The notes: generated by a model from the sequence alone, not told the origin. A stretch of 64,000 bases of DNA from UBA1479 sp040218445 (GCA_040218445.1 JAVJRK010000012.1:124001-188000), one strand, 5' to 3'. Positions 43,253 through 51,285 are shown, counted from the stretch's first letter. Program-made: numbers and translations.

Positions 43253-43552
43253 GTGTTCACCCAAACCCGTTTCAAAGTCGTCCCCGCGATCGTTCTTGGC
43301 CTGGCCCTTGTGACCGCGCAGACCGCGCTGGCCGCCAACCCGTACGACACCATGTCGGACGAAGAAATCGCCGATCACCAGTCCTTGAACCTGATCCCGC
43401 AGCAGGGCGAGATCGTTCAGCCGAAACCCCAGGACCCCCAGCAACTGGCTGCCCTTTACCGCACGATGTCGGACGAGGAAATCGCCACTCATGAAGAATC
43501 CCTGGGCGCCGTGACGATCGTCACCCCGGATGCCGCGGGTTCCGACGACTAA
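43253..43552 (+). CDS. Small secreted protein with duplicated TMSDEEIA motif
   Basis: A 99-residue protein from GTG 43253, with GAGGAGCC upstream. The signal peptide (FTQTRFKVVPAIVLGLALV) is probably cut at ALA-ANP (about residue 28). The mature part holds two copies of a motif: YDTMSDEEIADHQSL and YRTMSDEEIATHEESL, separated by a Pro/Gln-rich linker. It is acidic and has no Cys. I do not recognise the family. The tandem position, similar secretion signal and near-identical terminator suggest kinship with the gene at 42806. The upstream 200 bases contain a very AT-rich stretch (43070-43130) that likely holds its promoter. Confidence 0.75.
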   Translation: MFTQTRFKVVPAIVLGLALVTAQTALAANPYDTMSDEEIADHQSLNLIPQQGEIVQPKPQDPQQLAALYRTMSDEEIATHEESLGAVTIVTPDAAGSDD

Positions 43553-43585
43553 CTGACCATCCGGCCAGCAACCGGTGACCACGAG

Positions 43586-43620
43586 CCGGCGCCCCTTAGC
43601 AAAGGGCGCCGGTTTGTTTT
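43586..43620 (+). terminator. Intrinsic terminator of the TMSDEEIA protein gene
   Basis: The stem CCGGCGCCC (43586-43594) pairs with GGGCGCCGG (43604-43612) and is followed by TTTGTTTT. The stem is almost the same sequence as that of the terminator at 43018. Confidence 0.88.
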
Positions 43621-43639
43621 TAAAGGAAGACCGAGAAGG

Positions 43640-44803
43640 TCAGACTTTTTGTTCTCGCCGGTTCCTGAGCAAGGCCGCGTAGCGGTAAACCATATGCACG
43701 AACTTGCCGTAGGGCATGGTCAGAAACAGCGCCAGGACCGTTCCCAGATGGATCGCCAGCAGCGTCCCCATGTAACTGGTTTCACGCCATGCCAGCAGCG
43801 CCAGACCGGTCAGGCTGACCAAAAACAACAGTGCCAAAAAGCCCGTGTCCATGCCGCGCTGTTCACTGACCAGGATGTTGGGATCGGCAATGCGCTTGAG
43901 ATAGATCAGACCCAACGGTCCGATCAAAAGCCCGATGCCGCCGACCGTGCCCAGCAGCACCGGCAGAGACGTATAGTCATAGGGTGCGATCCAGCCGAAC
44001 ACATAATGATAGATGGTGCCCAGCGAGGTCGCGGCAAAGCACAACAGAAACCCCCAGAAGGTCATCTGGTGAAACACGCGGCGGATCTGAGAAAAACTTT
44101 CGGCCGGATAGTTGCAGCCGTCATTCTTGCCGCCGACACCACCGCCGCCCATGTATTTCATGACCAGCGCGTCATGGGTCGCCCCGGCGACGGATAACGC
44201 CGTCTCGTCAGCCTGGGTCGGCGCCGTATCGCGGCGGAAGCGGTAAAAGCCCAACAGCAACACCCCGACGGCGTAAAGGAACACCCCGCCGAACGAATAA
44301 GCCATCACGTTATGGGGAATGACGGCATAGAAATTACCCCCATGTTCGCCATGGATGACCTCGGCCGGCTGAAACAGGTGAACCAGCACCAGCACCAAGG
44401 CGATGCCCAGCGCCAACAGGACCGAGACCAGGGTTCCATTCTTCTGGAACAGCCCCGCCAGGAAGCCGGGCCAGGTATAGCGGCGATAAGTATCGGCGCG
44501 CAGGCGCGCGAAGACCTGCGGAATGTTGACCGCGAATTCATGGGGCGGCGCGTATTGGCAGGCGTAATAACAGCCGTTGCAGCCGTGGCACAGGTTGGCC
44601 AGGTAATCCAAGTCGGCGTCGCTGAACGTCTTCTGGCGCATCATTGCTGGGAACACGCCGCAGAACCCCTCGCAATAGCGGCAGGCGTTGCAGATCGTCA
44701 TCAAACGCCGGGATTCATCGTGCAGGTCGGGCATTTGATCGCCCTGCAGCTCGTAATCGGCGGCAGCCGCCATCTTGGTCAGGGGCGTTTCAGTTGGCGA
44801 CAT
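43640..44803 (-). CDS. tcuB: Tricarballylate/citrate utilisation membrane Fe-S protein TcuB
   Basis: A 387-residue membrane protein. The cytoplasmic N-terminus has two Cys-rich motifs for iron-sulfur clusters: CNACRYCEGFCGVFP near residue 38 and CHGCNGCYYACQ near 71. Six hydrophobic helices follow (from about residue 115), as in TcuB. TcuB reoxidises the FAD of TcuA by passing electrons to the quinone pool during conversion of tricarballylate to cis-aconitate. ATG 44803 overlaps the end of tcuA by 14 bases, so the two are translationally coupled. A CitB/TcuC transporter gene is not adjacent. Confidence 0.9.
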   Translation of the reverse strand: MSPTETPLTKMAAAADYELQGDQMPDLHDESRRLMTICNACRYCEGFCGVFPAMMRQKTFSDADLDYLANLCHGCNGCYYACQYAPPHEFAVNIPQVFARLRADTYRRYTWPGFLAGLFQKNGTLVSVLLALGIALVLVLVHLFQPAEVIHGEHGGNFYAVIPHNVMAYSFGGVFLYAVGVLLLGFYRFRRDTAPTQADETALSVAGATHDALVMKYMGGGGVGGKNDGCNYPAESFSQIRRVFHQMTFWGFLLCFAATSLGTIYHYVFGWIAPYDYTSLPVLLGTVGGIGLLIGPLGLIYLKRIADPNILVSEQRGMDTGFLALLFLVSLTGLALLAWRETSYMGTLLAIHLGTVLALFLTMPYGKFVHMVYRYAALLRNRREQKV

Positions 44804-46214
44804 TGCGGGCGGCTCCTTCTCCGGCGATGCGGCCGAACACCAGACCGATGGCCATGCCGATCCCGCCGGCATAACCCTGCCCCAGGATGTTGCCGGATAC
44901 GATCTCGCCGGCGGCGTAGATGTTGGCGGCGGACAGGATGCGGCCGTCCTCGCCCTTGAACTGGACGCGGGATTCCTTGTCCACCTTGACCCCCAGATAG
45001 GTGAAGGTGATGCCCGTGCGCAGCGGATAGCCGTAATAAGGCGGCGTATCGATGGGCTGGGCCCAATTGGTTTTGGCCGGGCTCAGGCCCTCGGTCGACA
45101 GGCCGTCGAGCACGCCCGGTGTGAATACCCGGTCCTTATTCTCACCCTGGCGGCAGGCGGCGTTGTAATCCGTCACGGTCTTTTCCAGGGCATCCGGGTC
45201 CAGTTCCAGCAATTCCGCCAGTTCACGGATGGTATCGGCCTTCAAAGGCGGGTAGAGCGAGGGCATGAACAGATCGTTGGCCTTGGCGTCGACGATGCCG
45301 AAGGCGATCTGGTCTTCCTGCTTGGCCAGCAGACGGCCCCAGATGGCATAGCGCTTGGGCCAGATATCCTCGCCCTCGTCATAAAACCGCTGAGCCTGGC
45401 GGTTGACCATGATGGAATAGATCACGCAGTCGACCCGCGTGGCGATGCCGCCGTCGCATTTGGGGCTGCGGGCGTCGATGGCGATGGCGTGGCACTGGTC
45501 CGCGTCGGCGGCCGTCTCGGCGCCGTGGTCCATGAGAACGCGCAGCATGCGGCCCTTGTTATAGCCGGTGCCGCGAATGAGAAACCCTTCCGCCGCCTCG
45601 CCCCAGCCTTCCTTGAGCCATTCCGTATTGGCCTGGAACCCGCCCGAGGCAAGCACGATGGCCCGCGCTTCGACCGTCTGTTCCCGGCCCTGATACATCA
45701 CACGGGCGGCGGTGAAGGCGCCGTCCTCGATCTTCAGGTCCGTGACCTCGGCCTCGTAACGGCAATCGATACCGAGCTTTTCCGCCGTCGCGTAATAGGC
45801 GTTCAGAACCGCCTTACCCCCGCCCTTGAAAAAGGCGTTGGTGCGGTCCAACCCGATGGTGCCGGACAGGGGTGGTTGAAACTTCACGCCCCGGGCCGCC
45901 ATCCAGTCGGCGGCATCAAGGGACTTTTCGATCAGGAAGCGCGACAGGTCCTTGTCCGTGTTGCCCTGGGTAACGCGCAGCAGATCGTCGTAATATTCGT
46001 CCACGGGATAGGGACCGGTCACGAAATCCGTCGCCGCGTCATGGGCATAGCGGATGTTACGCACGTGGCGGGTGTTGCCGCCGCGAAAGTCCTTGGGTGC
46101 CGCTTCCAGCACCAGCACGCTGGCGCCGCGTTCGCGGGCCGTCAACGCGGCCGCCATGGCGGCCCCGCCGCCGCCCACGACAATGACGTCGACTTTTTCC
46201 GGTAACCCCTTCAT
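44790..46214 (-). CDS. tcuA: Tricarballylate dehydrogenase TcuA (FAD-binding)
   Basis: A 474-residue flavoprotein of the fumarate reductase/succinate dehydrogenase family. The FAD motif VIVVGGGGAAMAAALTARER is at the N-terminus, RGGNTRHVRNIR follows near residue 53 as in TcuA, and the C-terminal FAD segment is ANIYAAGEIVSGNILGQGYA. The predicted reaction is oxidation of tricarballylate to cis-aconitate. I start at ATG 46214. A good promoter ends only seven or eight bases upstream, so the mRNA may be leaderless; an alternative TTG start at 46250 would overlap the carbamoyltransferase stop. A GntR-type palindrome sits in the promoter spacer. Confidence 0.9.
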   Translation of the reverse strand: MKGLPEKVDVIVVGGGGAAMAAALTARERGASVLVLEAAPKDFRGGNTRHVRNIRYAHDAATDFVTGPYPVDEYYDDLLRVTQGNTDKDLSRFLIEKSLDAADWMAARGVKFQPPLSGTIGLDRTNAFFKGGGKAVLNAYYATAEKLGIDCRYEAEVTDLKIEDGAFTAARVMYQGREQTVEARAIVLASGGFQANTEWLKEGWGEAAEGFLIRGTGYNKGRMLRVLMDHGAETAADADQCHAIAIDARSPKCDGGIATRVDCVIYSIMVNRQAQRFYDEGEDIWPKRYAIWGRLLAKQEDQIAFGIVDAKANDLFMPSLYPPLKADTIRELAELLELDPDALEKTVTDYNAACRQGENKDRVFTPGVLDGLSTEGLSPAKTNWAQPIDTPPYYGYPLRTGITFTYLGVKVDKESRVQFKGEDGRILSAANIYAAGEIVSGNILGQGYAGGIGMAIGLVFGRIAGEGAARNVAN

Positions 46215-46221
46215 GGCGGGC

Positions 46222-46250
46222 TGTATAGGATTGTATACAATCGCCGTCAA
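46222..46250 (-). promoter_or_regulatory. tcuAB promoter with TTGTATACAA operator in the spacer
   Basis: On the minus strand, -35 TTGACG (46250-46245) and -10 TATACA (46227-46222) are separated by exactly 17 bases. The 12-base palindrome ATTGTATACAAT (46230-46241) lies inside the spacer, so a bound repressor would block the polymerase. The expected start point is at or next to the tcuA ATG, suggesting a leaderless message. The -35 overlaps the stop codon of the carbamoyltransferase gene. Confidence 0.75.
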
Positions 46251-47965
46251 GCAGAGTTACGGGTGTAGACCGCTTGCCCGGTCACCACGAAATCGACCCG
46301 GTCATCGACCAGCGCCCGGCGACATTCCTCGGGCGTGTTGATGATCGGCTCCTCATGAGCGTTGAACGACGTATTGATCAGCACCGGCAACCCCGTCTTG
46401 GCCTTGAATTCCGCCAGAATTCCGGCGTACAGGGGATTTTCCTCGCGCCGGATGACCTGCGGCCTTGCCGTGCCGTCCACATGGACGACGGCGGGGATGC
46501 GGTCATGCCATTCGGGCTTAACCGCCGTGGTAATGGTCATGAAGCTGGCCGCATAACGGTTGGCGTCGGAAACGTCGAACACGTCGCGGGCGTCTTCTTC
46601 CGCCACATAGGGGGCGAAGGGCATGAATTCGGTTCTCTGAAGCCTGGCGTTGAGCGAGGCATTGATTTCCGCATCGGCCGGATTGGCCAGGATCGACCGC
46701 GCCCCCAGCGCCCGGGGCCCGAATTCCATGCGGCCTTCGTAGATCGCGCCCGCCTTACCGGCTGCGATCAGACCCGCCGCCGTTGCCGCCGGATCGCCCT
46801 CGACCTTGCGGACCGCTCCATTGGCCGCCAGAACCGCATCGGCCCGGTCGTTGTAATCCCGGCCCAGATAGACGGATGACAGGCGCCTGCGCGATTTCAG
46901 CCAGGCATCCAGGCCGTCTTGTTCCAACAGGTACTGCAGGGCGCCGCCCACGGTGATGCCTTCGTCCCCCATGCCGGGAAACACGAAGGTTTCGTCCGTA
47001 TCCGTTTGTTCGCACAGCAGCCGGTTCAAGCGCACATTGGCGAACACGCCGCCGGCCAGCCCGATACGGCGCACGGGATGGCGTTTCAGGATCGCGCGGA
47101 CCGAAGACAAAATCGTGTCTTCCAGCACTTTCTGGATCGAGGCCGCCATGTCGGCGGGATCCGCATCCTTGGCCAATTTCTGGATTTCGTCGCGCATGGC
47201 GGCGTCACTGTCGAAATCGGACCAGATGACGCCGGCCGCATCGACGTTGAAATGCCGCCCGATGGCTTCCGCCTGCGCCGGCTCGCCGAACGCGGCCAGG
47301 CCGGTCAGCTTTCCTTCGTGCCGGTTCATGCGGTAGCCCAACGCCTGGGTCGTGAAGCCGTAAGCCAAACCCAGGCTGTCCACCCGGCGCGGCTGCAGGG
47401 TCATGTTCTCGCCGCCGAACAGGCAATCGAGCTTGCCGTCTTTGAGGATGCGGTGGGAATAATGGACGTTGTCGCCGCAACCGTCCGCCGTATAGAGCAG
47501 CCCGTCGTCCCAGTCCGTGTAGAACAGGGCCGACAGCGCATGCGCCATATGGTGGTTGGAATAGGCGACCTTGACCCCTTCCTTGAAGCCGAAATCGGCG
47601 CGGAACATTTCCTCGCGGAACAGCTTGGCCGGATCAGCCTCTTCCCGTGCCTGCATCTGCGAGCACATATCCTTCAGCTTTTCGTGGCCGATGATCTTGT
47701 GAAAGGCGTATTCGGCCGATTTCAGGGCATTTGCCTTGAAATACCGTGCCGGGAACGAGGCCCGGGACAGCACCACCACGTCCACGTCCTTGCGTGAAAG
47801 CCCGGCGATGGACAGCACTTCGTCCATGGCCGCTTCGGGGATGCCGCCGCCGTCACCCTTTTTGCGGGTCAGGCGTTCAAGCTGGACCGCGGCCACCAGT
47901 TCGTAGCCGTCCATCAGCGCCGCCGTGCCGTCGTGGTACCCAGTATGGAGGGAGAGGATGATCAT
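46247..47965 (-). CDS. Carbamoyltransferase of the NodU/CmcH family
   Basis: A 572-residue carbamoyltransferase. The N-terminal Kae1-like half shows MIILSLHTGYHDGTAAL, SNHHMAHALSAL and YTADGCGDNVHYSH; the C-terminal half shows MEFGPRALGARSILANP and LINTSFNAHEEPI. Enzymes of this type transfer carbamoyl from carbamoyl phosphate to a hydroxyl on Nod factors, antibiotics or sugars. No nodulation or antibiotic cluster is visible here, so the acceptor is unknown; a surface sugar or secondary metabolite is possible. It stands upstream of tcuAB, but tcuAB has its own promoter. Confidence 0.9.
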   Translation of the reverse strand: MIILSLHTGYHDGTAALMDGYELVAAVQLERLTRKKGDGGGIPEAAMDEVLSIAGLSRKDVDVVVLSRASFPARYFKANALKSAEYAFHKIIGHEKLKDMCSQMQAREEADPAKLFREEMFRADFGFKEGVKVAYSNHHMAHALSALFYTDWDDGLLYTADGCGDNVHYSHRILKDGKLDCLFGGENMTLQPRRVDSLGLAYGFTTQALGYRMNRHEGKLTGLAAFGEPAQAEAIGRHFNVDAAGVIWSDFDSDAAMRDEIQKLAKDADPADMAASIQKVLEDTILSSVRAILKRHPVRRIGLAGGVFANVRLNRLLCEQTDTDETFVFPGMGDEGITVGGALQYLLEQDGLDAWLKSRRRLSSVYLGRDYNDRADAVLAANGAVRKVEGDPAATAAGLIAAGKAGAIYEGRMEFGPRALGARSILANPADAEINASLNARLQRTEFMPFAPYVAEEDARDVFDVSDANRYAASFMTITTAVKPEWHDRIPAVVHVDGTARPQVIRREENPLYAGILAEFKAKTGLPVLINTSFNAHEEPIINTPEECRRALVDDRVDFVVTGQAVYTRNSA

Positions 47966-48023
47966 GGCGCTTCTTCTACCCAATCGGGCGGCAGAGGGAC
48001 AGGGATTTAGCGTGAAGATGTGG

Positions 48024-48051
48024 AAACAAAAAACGCCCTGCGAGGGGCGTT
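48024..48051 (-). terminator. Intrinsic terminator downstream of tRNA-Val
   Basis: On the minus strand AACGCCC (48051-48045) pairs with GGGCGTT (48038-48032) and is followed by TTTTGTTT. It lies about 54 bases beyond the tRNA 3' end and fits termination of the tRNA transcript. Confidence 0.82.
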
Positions 48052-48104
48052 GGACAATGGGGCAGACCGAAGGGCCTTCCGAGGGATTGTTCGTGAAGAA
48101 AGGA

Positions 48105-48179
48105 TGGTGGGCGCGGTAGGGATTGAACCTACGACCCCCTCGATGTCACCGAGGTGCTCTCCCGCTGAGCTACGCGCCC
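48105..48179 (-). tRNA. tRNA-Val (anticodon GAC)
   Basis: A complete cloverleaf is read on the minus strand. The acceptor stem is GGGCGCG/CGCGCCC, the D-arm contains TAGCTCAGCGGGAGAGC, the anticodon stem is CCTCG/CGAGG with loop GTGACAT, giving anticodon GAC for valine, and the T-loop is GTTCAATC. The discriminator A and an encoded CCA (48105-48107) complete the 3' end. An intrinsic terminator follows at 48024. No integrated element is visible next to it. Confidence 0.95.
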
Positions 48180-48402
48180 TGCTTGAAACAGGCCCCGAAC
48201 CGGGGCTGGCCAAGAGAAGGGGGTTTTAATGCCTTCGACCCCGCTTGGCAAGGCCTGCCGGCAGGCTTTCTTGCGGCGTGCCTCAAGTCTTTGGAAAGGC
48301 CGGGCACAAACGTCCCGGCCAGTAAGAAACCGTTGCACGCCCCGCCCCGGGAGGCTAACAGATTACAGGGGTGTGTCGAACCAGCCGATGGGGTTTTCGC
48401 AG

Positions 48403-49329
48403 ATGAACGCAGGCCGGAACGAAGACGAATGGCAGTCCGCCGGCGGGCCGGCCAATGACCGGACCGAAGCCTCCCCCATCGATATTTTCCGCCCCCAGGG
48501 TCAATCCGCCCCCGTGGTATTCGCCTCGCCCCATTCCGGGCGCGATTACCACCCAGAGTTCATCGAACAATCCTGCCTGGATGCCACGGCCCTGCGCCGG
48601 TCCGAAGATGCCTTCGTCGACCAGTTGTTCAGCAAGGCCCCCGAATTCGGCGCGCCCCTGATCCGCGCCAATTTCCCGCGCGCCTTCGTGGATGCCAACC
48701 GCGAAGCCTATGAGCTGGACCCCCGCATGTTCCAGGGCCCCTTGCCGGACCATGTGGTGACCCGATCACCCCGCATCGCGGCCGGCCTGGGCACGATCGC
48801 CCGCGTGGTCGCCAACGGCGAGGAAATCTACGCCCGCAGCCTGACCTTCAGCGAGGCCAAACAGCGGATCGAGGCGACGCACCGCCCCTACCATCGTGCC
48901 CTCAAACAACTGATCGATGATACCCGTCAGGCATTCGGCGGCTGCTTGCTGATCGACTGTCATTCCATGCCGTCGAACGTGACCGGTTCGCGCAGCGAAT
49001 ATCCCCTGGGGGACATCATCCTGGGCGATTGTCACGGCACGGCGGCAGCCCCCGCCATGACGGCCCTGGCGGAACACCTGCTGAAACAGCTGGATTTTTC
49101 CGTGACCCGCAACCGGCCCTATGCGGGCGGATACACGACCCGCCATTACGGGCGCCCGCGGGTGGGTGTTCACGTACTGCAGATCGAAATCAACCGCGCC
49201 CTCTATCTGGACGAAGACGCCATCACTCCCCGGCCGCAAATGGCCGATGTCGCCCGCCGTCTGGAGGTTTTCATGGCGCATCTTTGCGCCGGTGCACGCA
49301 GCCTGATCTTGCCGGAAGCGGCCGAATAA
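48403..49329 (+). CDS. N-formylglutamate amidohydrolase family protein
   Basis: A 308-residue N-formylglutamate amidohydrolase-type hydrolase. Metal-binding and catalytic motifs are FASPHSGRDY (about residue 40), a central acidic region, and LIDCHSMPSN (about residue 185). HutG-type enzymes split N-formylglutamate into formate and glutamate at the end of histidine breakdown, but no hut genes are near, and many homologues have other formyl or acyl amide substrates. I use ATG 48403; ATG 48388 is also in frame, and neither has a strong ribosome site. The GNAT gene follows 38 bases later. Confidence 0.86.
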   Translation: MNAGRNEDEWQSAGGPANDRTEASPIDIFRPQGQSAPVVFASPHSGRDYHPEFIEQSCLDATALRRSEDAFVDQLFSKAPEFGAPLIRANFPRAFVDANREAYELDPRMFQGPLPDHVVTRSPRIAAGLGTIARVVANGEEIYARSLTFSEAKQRIEATHRPYHRALKQLIDDTRQAFGGCLLIDCHSMPSNVTGSRSEYPLGDIILGDCHGTAAAPAMTALAEHLLKQLDFSVTRNRPYAGGYTTRHYGRPRVGVHVLQIEINRALYLDEDAITPRPQMADVARRLEVFMAHLCAGARSLILPEAAE

Positions 49330-49367
49330 CCGGCTGATCCCACGAACGACCCGGCCCGGAATCCCAA

Positions 49368-49907
49368 ATGACCGATACAGACCTGATCCTGATCCGTGAT
49401 GCCGCCGAGCCCGACATGCCGGCGATCCAGGAAATCTACGCCCATCATGTGCGAACCGGCGGCGGCAGTTTCGAGTACGACCCGCCCGAGGTCGCAGAAA
49501 TGATCCGCCGCCATGCCGCCATCATCGATGGTGGCTATCCCTATATCGTCGCCGAACAGGCCGGCACGATCCTGGGATACGCCTACGCCGGGCCCTATCG
49601 GCCGCGCCGGGCCTATCGCTATACGGTCGAAAATTCGGTCTACGTGGCCGAGGCCGCCCACCGCCAGGGCGTTGGCCGGAAACTGCTGGCGGAGCTGATC
49701 CGCCGCTGCACGGAAGCGGGATTTCGCCAGATGATCGCGGTGATCGGCGATTCCGGCAATGCGGGCTCGATTAGTTTGCACCGCAATATGGGATTCCGTG
49801 ATGTCGGAACGGTCCAAAGCGTCGGATTCAAGTTCGGGCGATGGCTTGATTCCGTGACCATGCAGCTGCCCCTGGGCGACGGCGCCGAGACCCTCCCAAA
49901 AGACTGA
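49368..49907 (+). CDS. GNAT family N-acetyltransferase (phosphinothricin acetyltransferase-like)
   Basis: A 179-residue GNAT protein. Acetyl-CoA is bound by the AEAAHRQGVGRKLLAELIRR motif (about residues 94-113). YAYAGPYRPRRAYRYTVENSVY upstream of it is characteristic of the PAT/BAR (YncA/MnaT) branch, which acetylates phosphinothricin, methionine sulfoximine or similar amino-acid analogues. It is cytoplasmic. It follows the amidohydrolase gene and is probably cotranscribed. The terminator-like hairpin at 49949 faces the other way, so it does not clearly end this transcript. Confidence 0.9.
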   Translation: MTDTDLILIRDAAEPDMPAIQEIYAHHVRTGGGSFEYDPPEVAEMIRRHAAIIDGGYPYIVAEQAGTILGYAYAGPYRPRRAYRYTVENSVYVAEAAHRQGVGRKLLAELIRRCTEAGFRQMIAVIGDSGNAGSISLHRNMGFRDVGTVQSVGFKFGRWLDSVTMQLPLGDGAETLPKD

Positions 49908-49940
49908 ATTTCTATAAGATTCAGACCTTTGAGAAATCAC

Positions 49941-49971
49941 AAAAAAAGGGGCCGTGTCAGTGACACGGCCC
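49941..49971 (-). terminator. Minus-strand intrinsic terminator of the small RNA
   Basis: On the minus strand GGGCCGTGTC (49971-49962), loop ACT, GACACGGCCC (49958-49949) is followed by C and seven T (49947-49941). On the plus strand no T-run follows the stem, so the polarity is clear. No minus-strand protein gene lies upstream for more than a kilobase. Confidence 0.88.
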
Positions 49972-50048
49972 GAGTCTTTGGGAGGAAACATCCAAGTAAA
50001 GGCAGGTGCGGAAGACCGTCTGGGAGGATCCGTCTCCCGCATGCTGCG
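49941..50048 (-). ncRNA. Candidate trans-acting small RNA with two anti-Shine-Dalgarno CCUCCCA segments (AbcR-like layout)
   Basis: The 337-base gap between the GNAT and transglycosylase genes holds no protein gene, but the minus strand reads as a compact RNA of about 108 bases. A 9-bp stem, GCGGGAGAC (50040-50032) with GTCTTCCGC (50016-50008), encloses a 15-base loop containing CCTCCC (50027-50022). A second CCTCCC (49985-49980) lies in a linker. A perfect 10-bp hairpin with seven U ends the RNA. Two exposed CUCCCA segments plus terminator are the layout of AbcR/alpha-r15 and related alphaproteobacterial small RNAs that mask ribosome sites of transporter mRNAs. Homology itself is not shown. 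Confidence 0.6.
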
Positions 50049-50054
50049 ATGCAA

Positions 50055-50083
50055 TATATACGGCCCTTTGTTCGCAGGTGCAA
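50055..50083 (-). promoter_or_regulatory. Possible promoter of the small RNA
   Basis: On the minus strand, -35 TTGCAC (50083-50078), a 17-base spacer and -10 TATATA (50060-50055). The -35 matches the consensus only at TTG, so the call is tentative. It would start the RNA near 50048, just before the first stem. Confidence 0.45.
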
Positions 50084-50244
50084 ACAAAAAATTCCCCGAT
50101 CCGGCATTTTTCGGCAACCCGGCAAAAGACGCCGCCCTATTACCCTACCTATCCCCGAATAACTCATTGAAATATCATAAATATTACCCTCACCCGTTTG
50201 GCGCGCCCCTTGCACCGCCCCCTTTCAAGAACGGGAGACAAACC

Positions 50245-51228
50245 ATGGCGTGGAAAACGCGCTTGTTCCTCTGCTGGCTTGTGGCCGGGCTCATCGGATG
50301 GGCCCCAGATACGCATGCCATGCGCGGTCAAGCCACTGAAAATACAGAAAAAATGTGCCTGAATGCAACCCGCGCGATCGAACGCAAAGAGGGCATCCCG
50401 GCACATCTGCTGGCCGCCATCGCGTTGACCGAGTCGGGCCGCTATGACGCCGACAGCGGGGAAAATTTTGCCTGGCCCTGGACCGTGACCGCCCAGGGCA
50501 AGGGCCGCTACTTCGCGACCGAGGCTGAAGCCCGCGCCGAAGTGGAAATCCTTCTAAGCCAGGGCGTGCGCAACATCGATGTCGGCTGCATGCAGATCAA
50601 CATGCATTACCACTGGAACGCTTTTCCGACCCTGGATCATGCTTTCGACCCCACGGCCAACGCGGCCTATGCGGCGAAGTTCCTGAAATCCAAGTACGAA
50701 GACAGCCGCAACTGGCTGACCGCCGCGGGCCAATACCATTCCCACACGCCGGAAAATTTCCGCCCCTACCGGATCAAGGTGCTGAGTTTCTGGAACCGCC
50801 TGAAACGGGGGGACGGAACGGTCCGCACGGCGGCCAAGACCGGTGGCGGCGATGCGGACAAGAACACTCAGGACGAAGACGACACCACCCTGGTCGCCGT
50901 GGACACGGGCCGCACCGCGCGTCTGAACGCCGTGCTGCGGGAAAAACGCCAGGGACTGCGCCAGGACACGCGCGCCTTCGGCCAAGCCGACCGCCGAGCC
51001 AGCCAGTTGGAAGACTGGCAGTACCGCAAACGCCGGGGCGTCAACCTGGAAGCCGTGGTCGCCCAGCGCATGGCGGAAATGGAAGTGCGCCGCGAGGAGA
51101 AGCTGCGCGATCTCGACCGCGCGACCCGCGATTTCACGTTCGCCGAACGGCGGCGCGATCAGCTGTCACGCTGGCGCCGGACAGGCAGCCTGGTCGGCGA
51201 CAGCCCGAACGTGACGATCGAACGCTAG
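50245..51228 (+). CDS. Lytic transglycosylase (SLT-type) with long charged C-terminal tail
   Basis: A 327-residue exported protein. The signal peptide begins MAWKTRLFLCWLVAGLIGWA and ends near THA-MRG (about residue 26). The SLT domain shows the catalytic Glu in IALTESGRYD (about residue 56) and VGCMQINMHYHW near 115, then AGQYHSHTPEN. It would cleave peptidoglycan glycan strands in the periplasm. The last 110 residues are an unusual Arg/Glu/Asp-rich helix (AEMEVRREEKLRDLDRATRD) with no known role. ATG 50245 follows ACGGGAGAC; the longer frame from 49954 runs through the small RNA and is rejected. Confidence 0.88.
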   Translation: MAWKTRLFLCWLVAGLIGWAPDTHAMRGQATENTEKMCLNATRAIERKEGIPAHLLAAIALTESGRYDADSGENFAWPWTVTAQGKGRYFATEAEARAEVEILLSQGVRNIDVGCMQINMHYHWNAFPTLDHAFDPTANAAYAAKFLKSKYEDSRNWLTAAGQYHSHTPENFRPYRIKVLSFWNRLKRGDGTVRTAAKTGGGDADKNTQDEDDTTLVAVDTGRTARLNAVLREKRQGLRQDTRAFGQADRRASQLEDWQYRKRRGVNLEAVVAQRMAEMEVRREEKLRDLDRATRDFTFAERRRDQLSRWRRTGSLVGDSPNVTIER

Positions 51229-51240
51229 AACCTTCTCAAT

Positions 51241-51285
51241 CAAAACAAAACGGCCCGGGCAGGTACCACCGCACCCGCCCGGGCC
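51241..51285 (-). terminator. Intrinsic terminator of the cupin gene
   Basis: GGCCCGGGC (51252-51260) and GCCCGGGCC (51277-51285) form a 9-bp stem; on the minus strand it is followed by GTTTTGTTTTG. It lies between the convergent transglycosylase and cupin genes and probably stops both. Confidence 0.8.

Noticed and set aside
44775..46205. 476-codon plus-strand open frame
   Set aside because: Antisense to tcuA; no domain can be recognised, and tcuA motifs are complete.
48105..48179. tRNA-Val as an integration site of a mobile element
   Set aside because: No integrase gene, no duplicated tRNA 3' end and no change in gene style on either side were seen.
49954..50244. N-terminal extension of the lytic transglycosylase
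   Set aside because: The extension has no signal-like or domain features, reads through the small-RNA segment, and would bury the clear signal peptide that starts at 50245.
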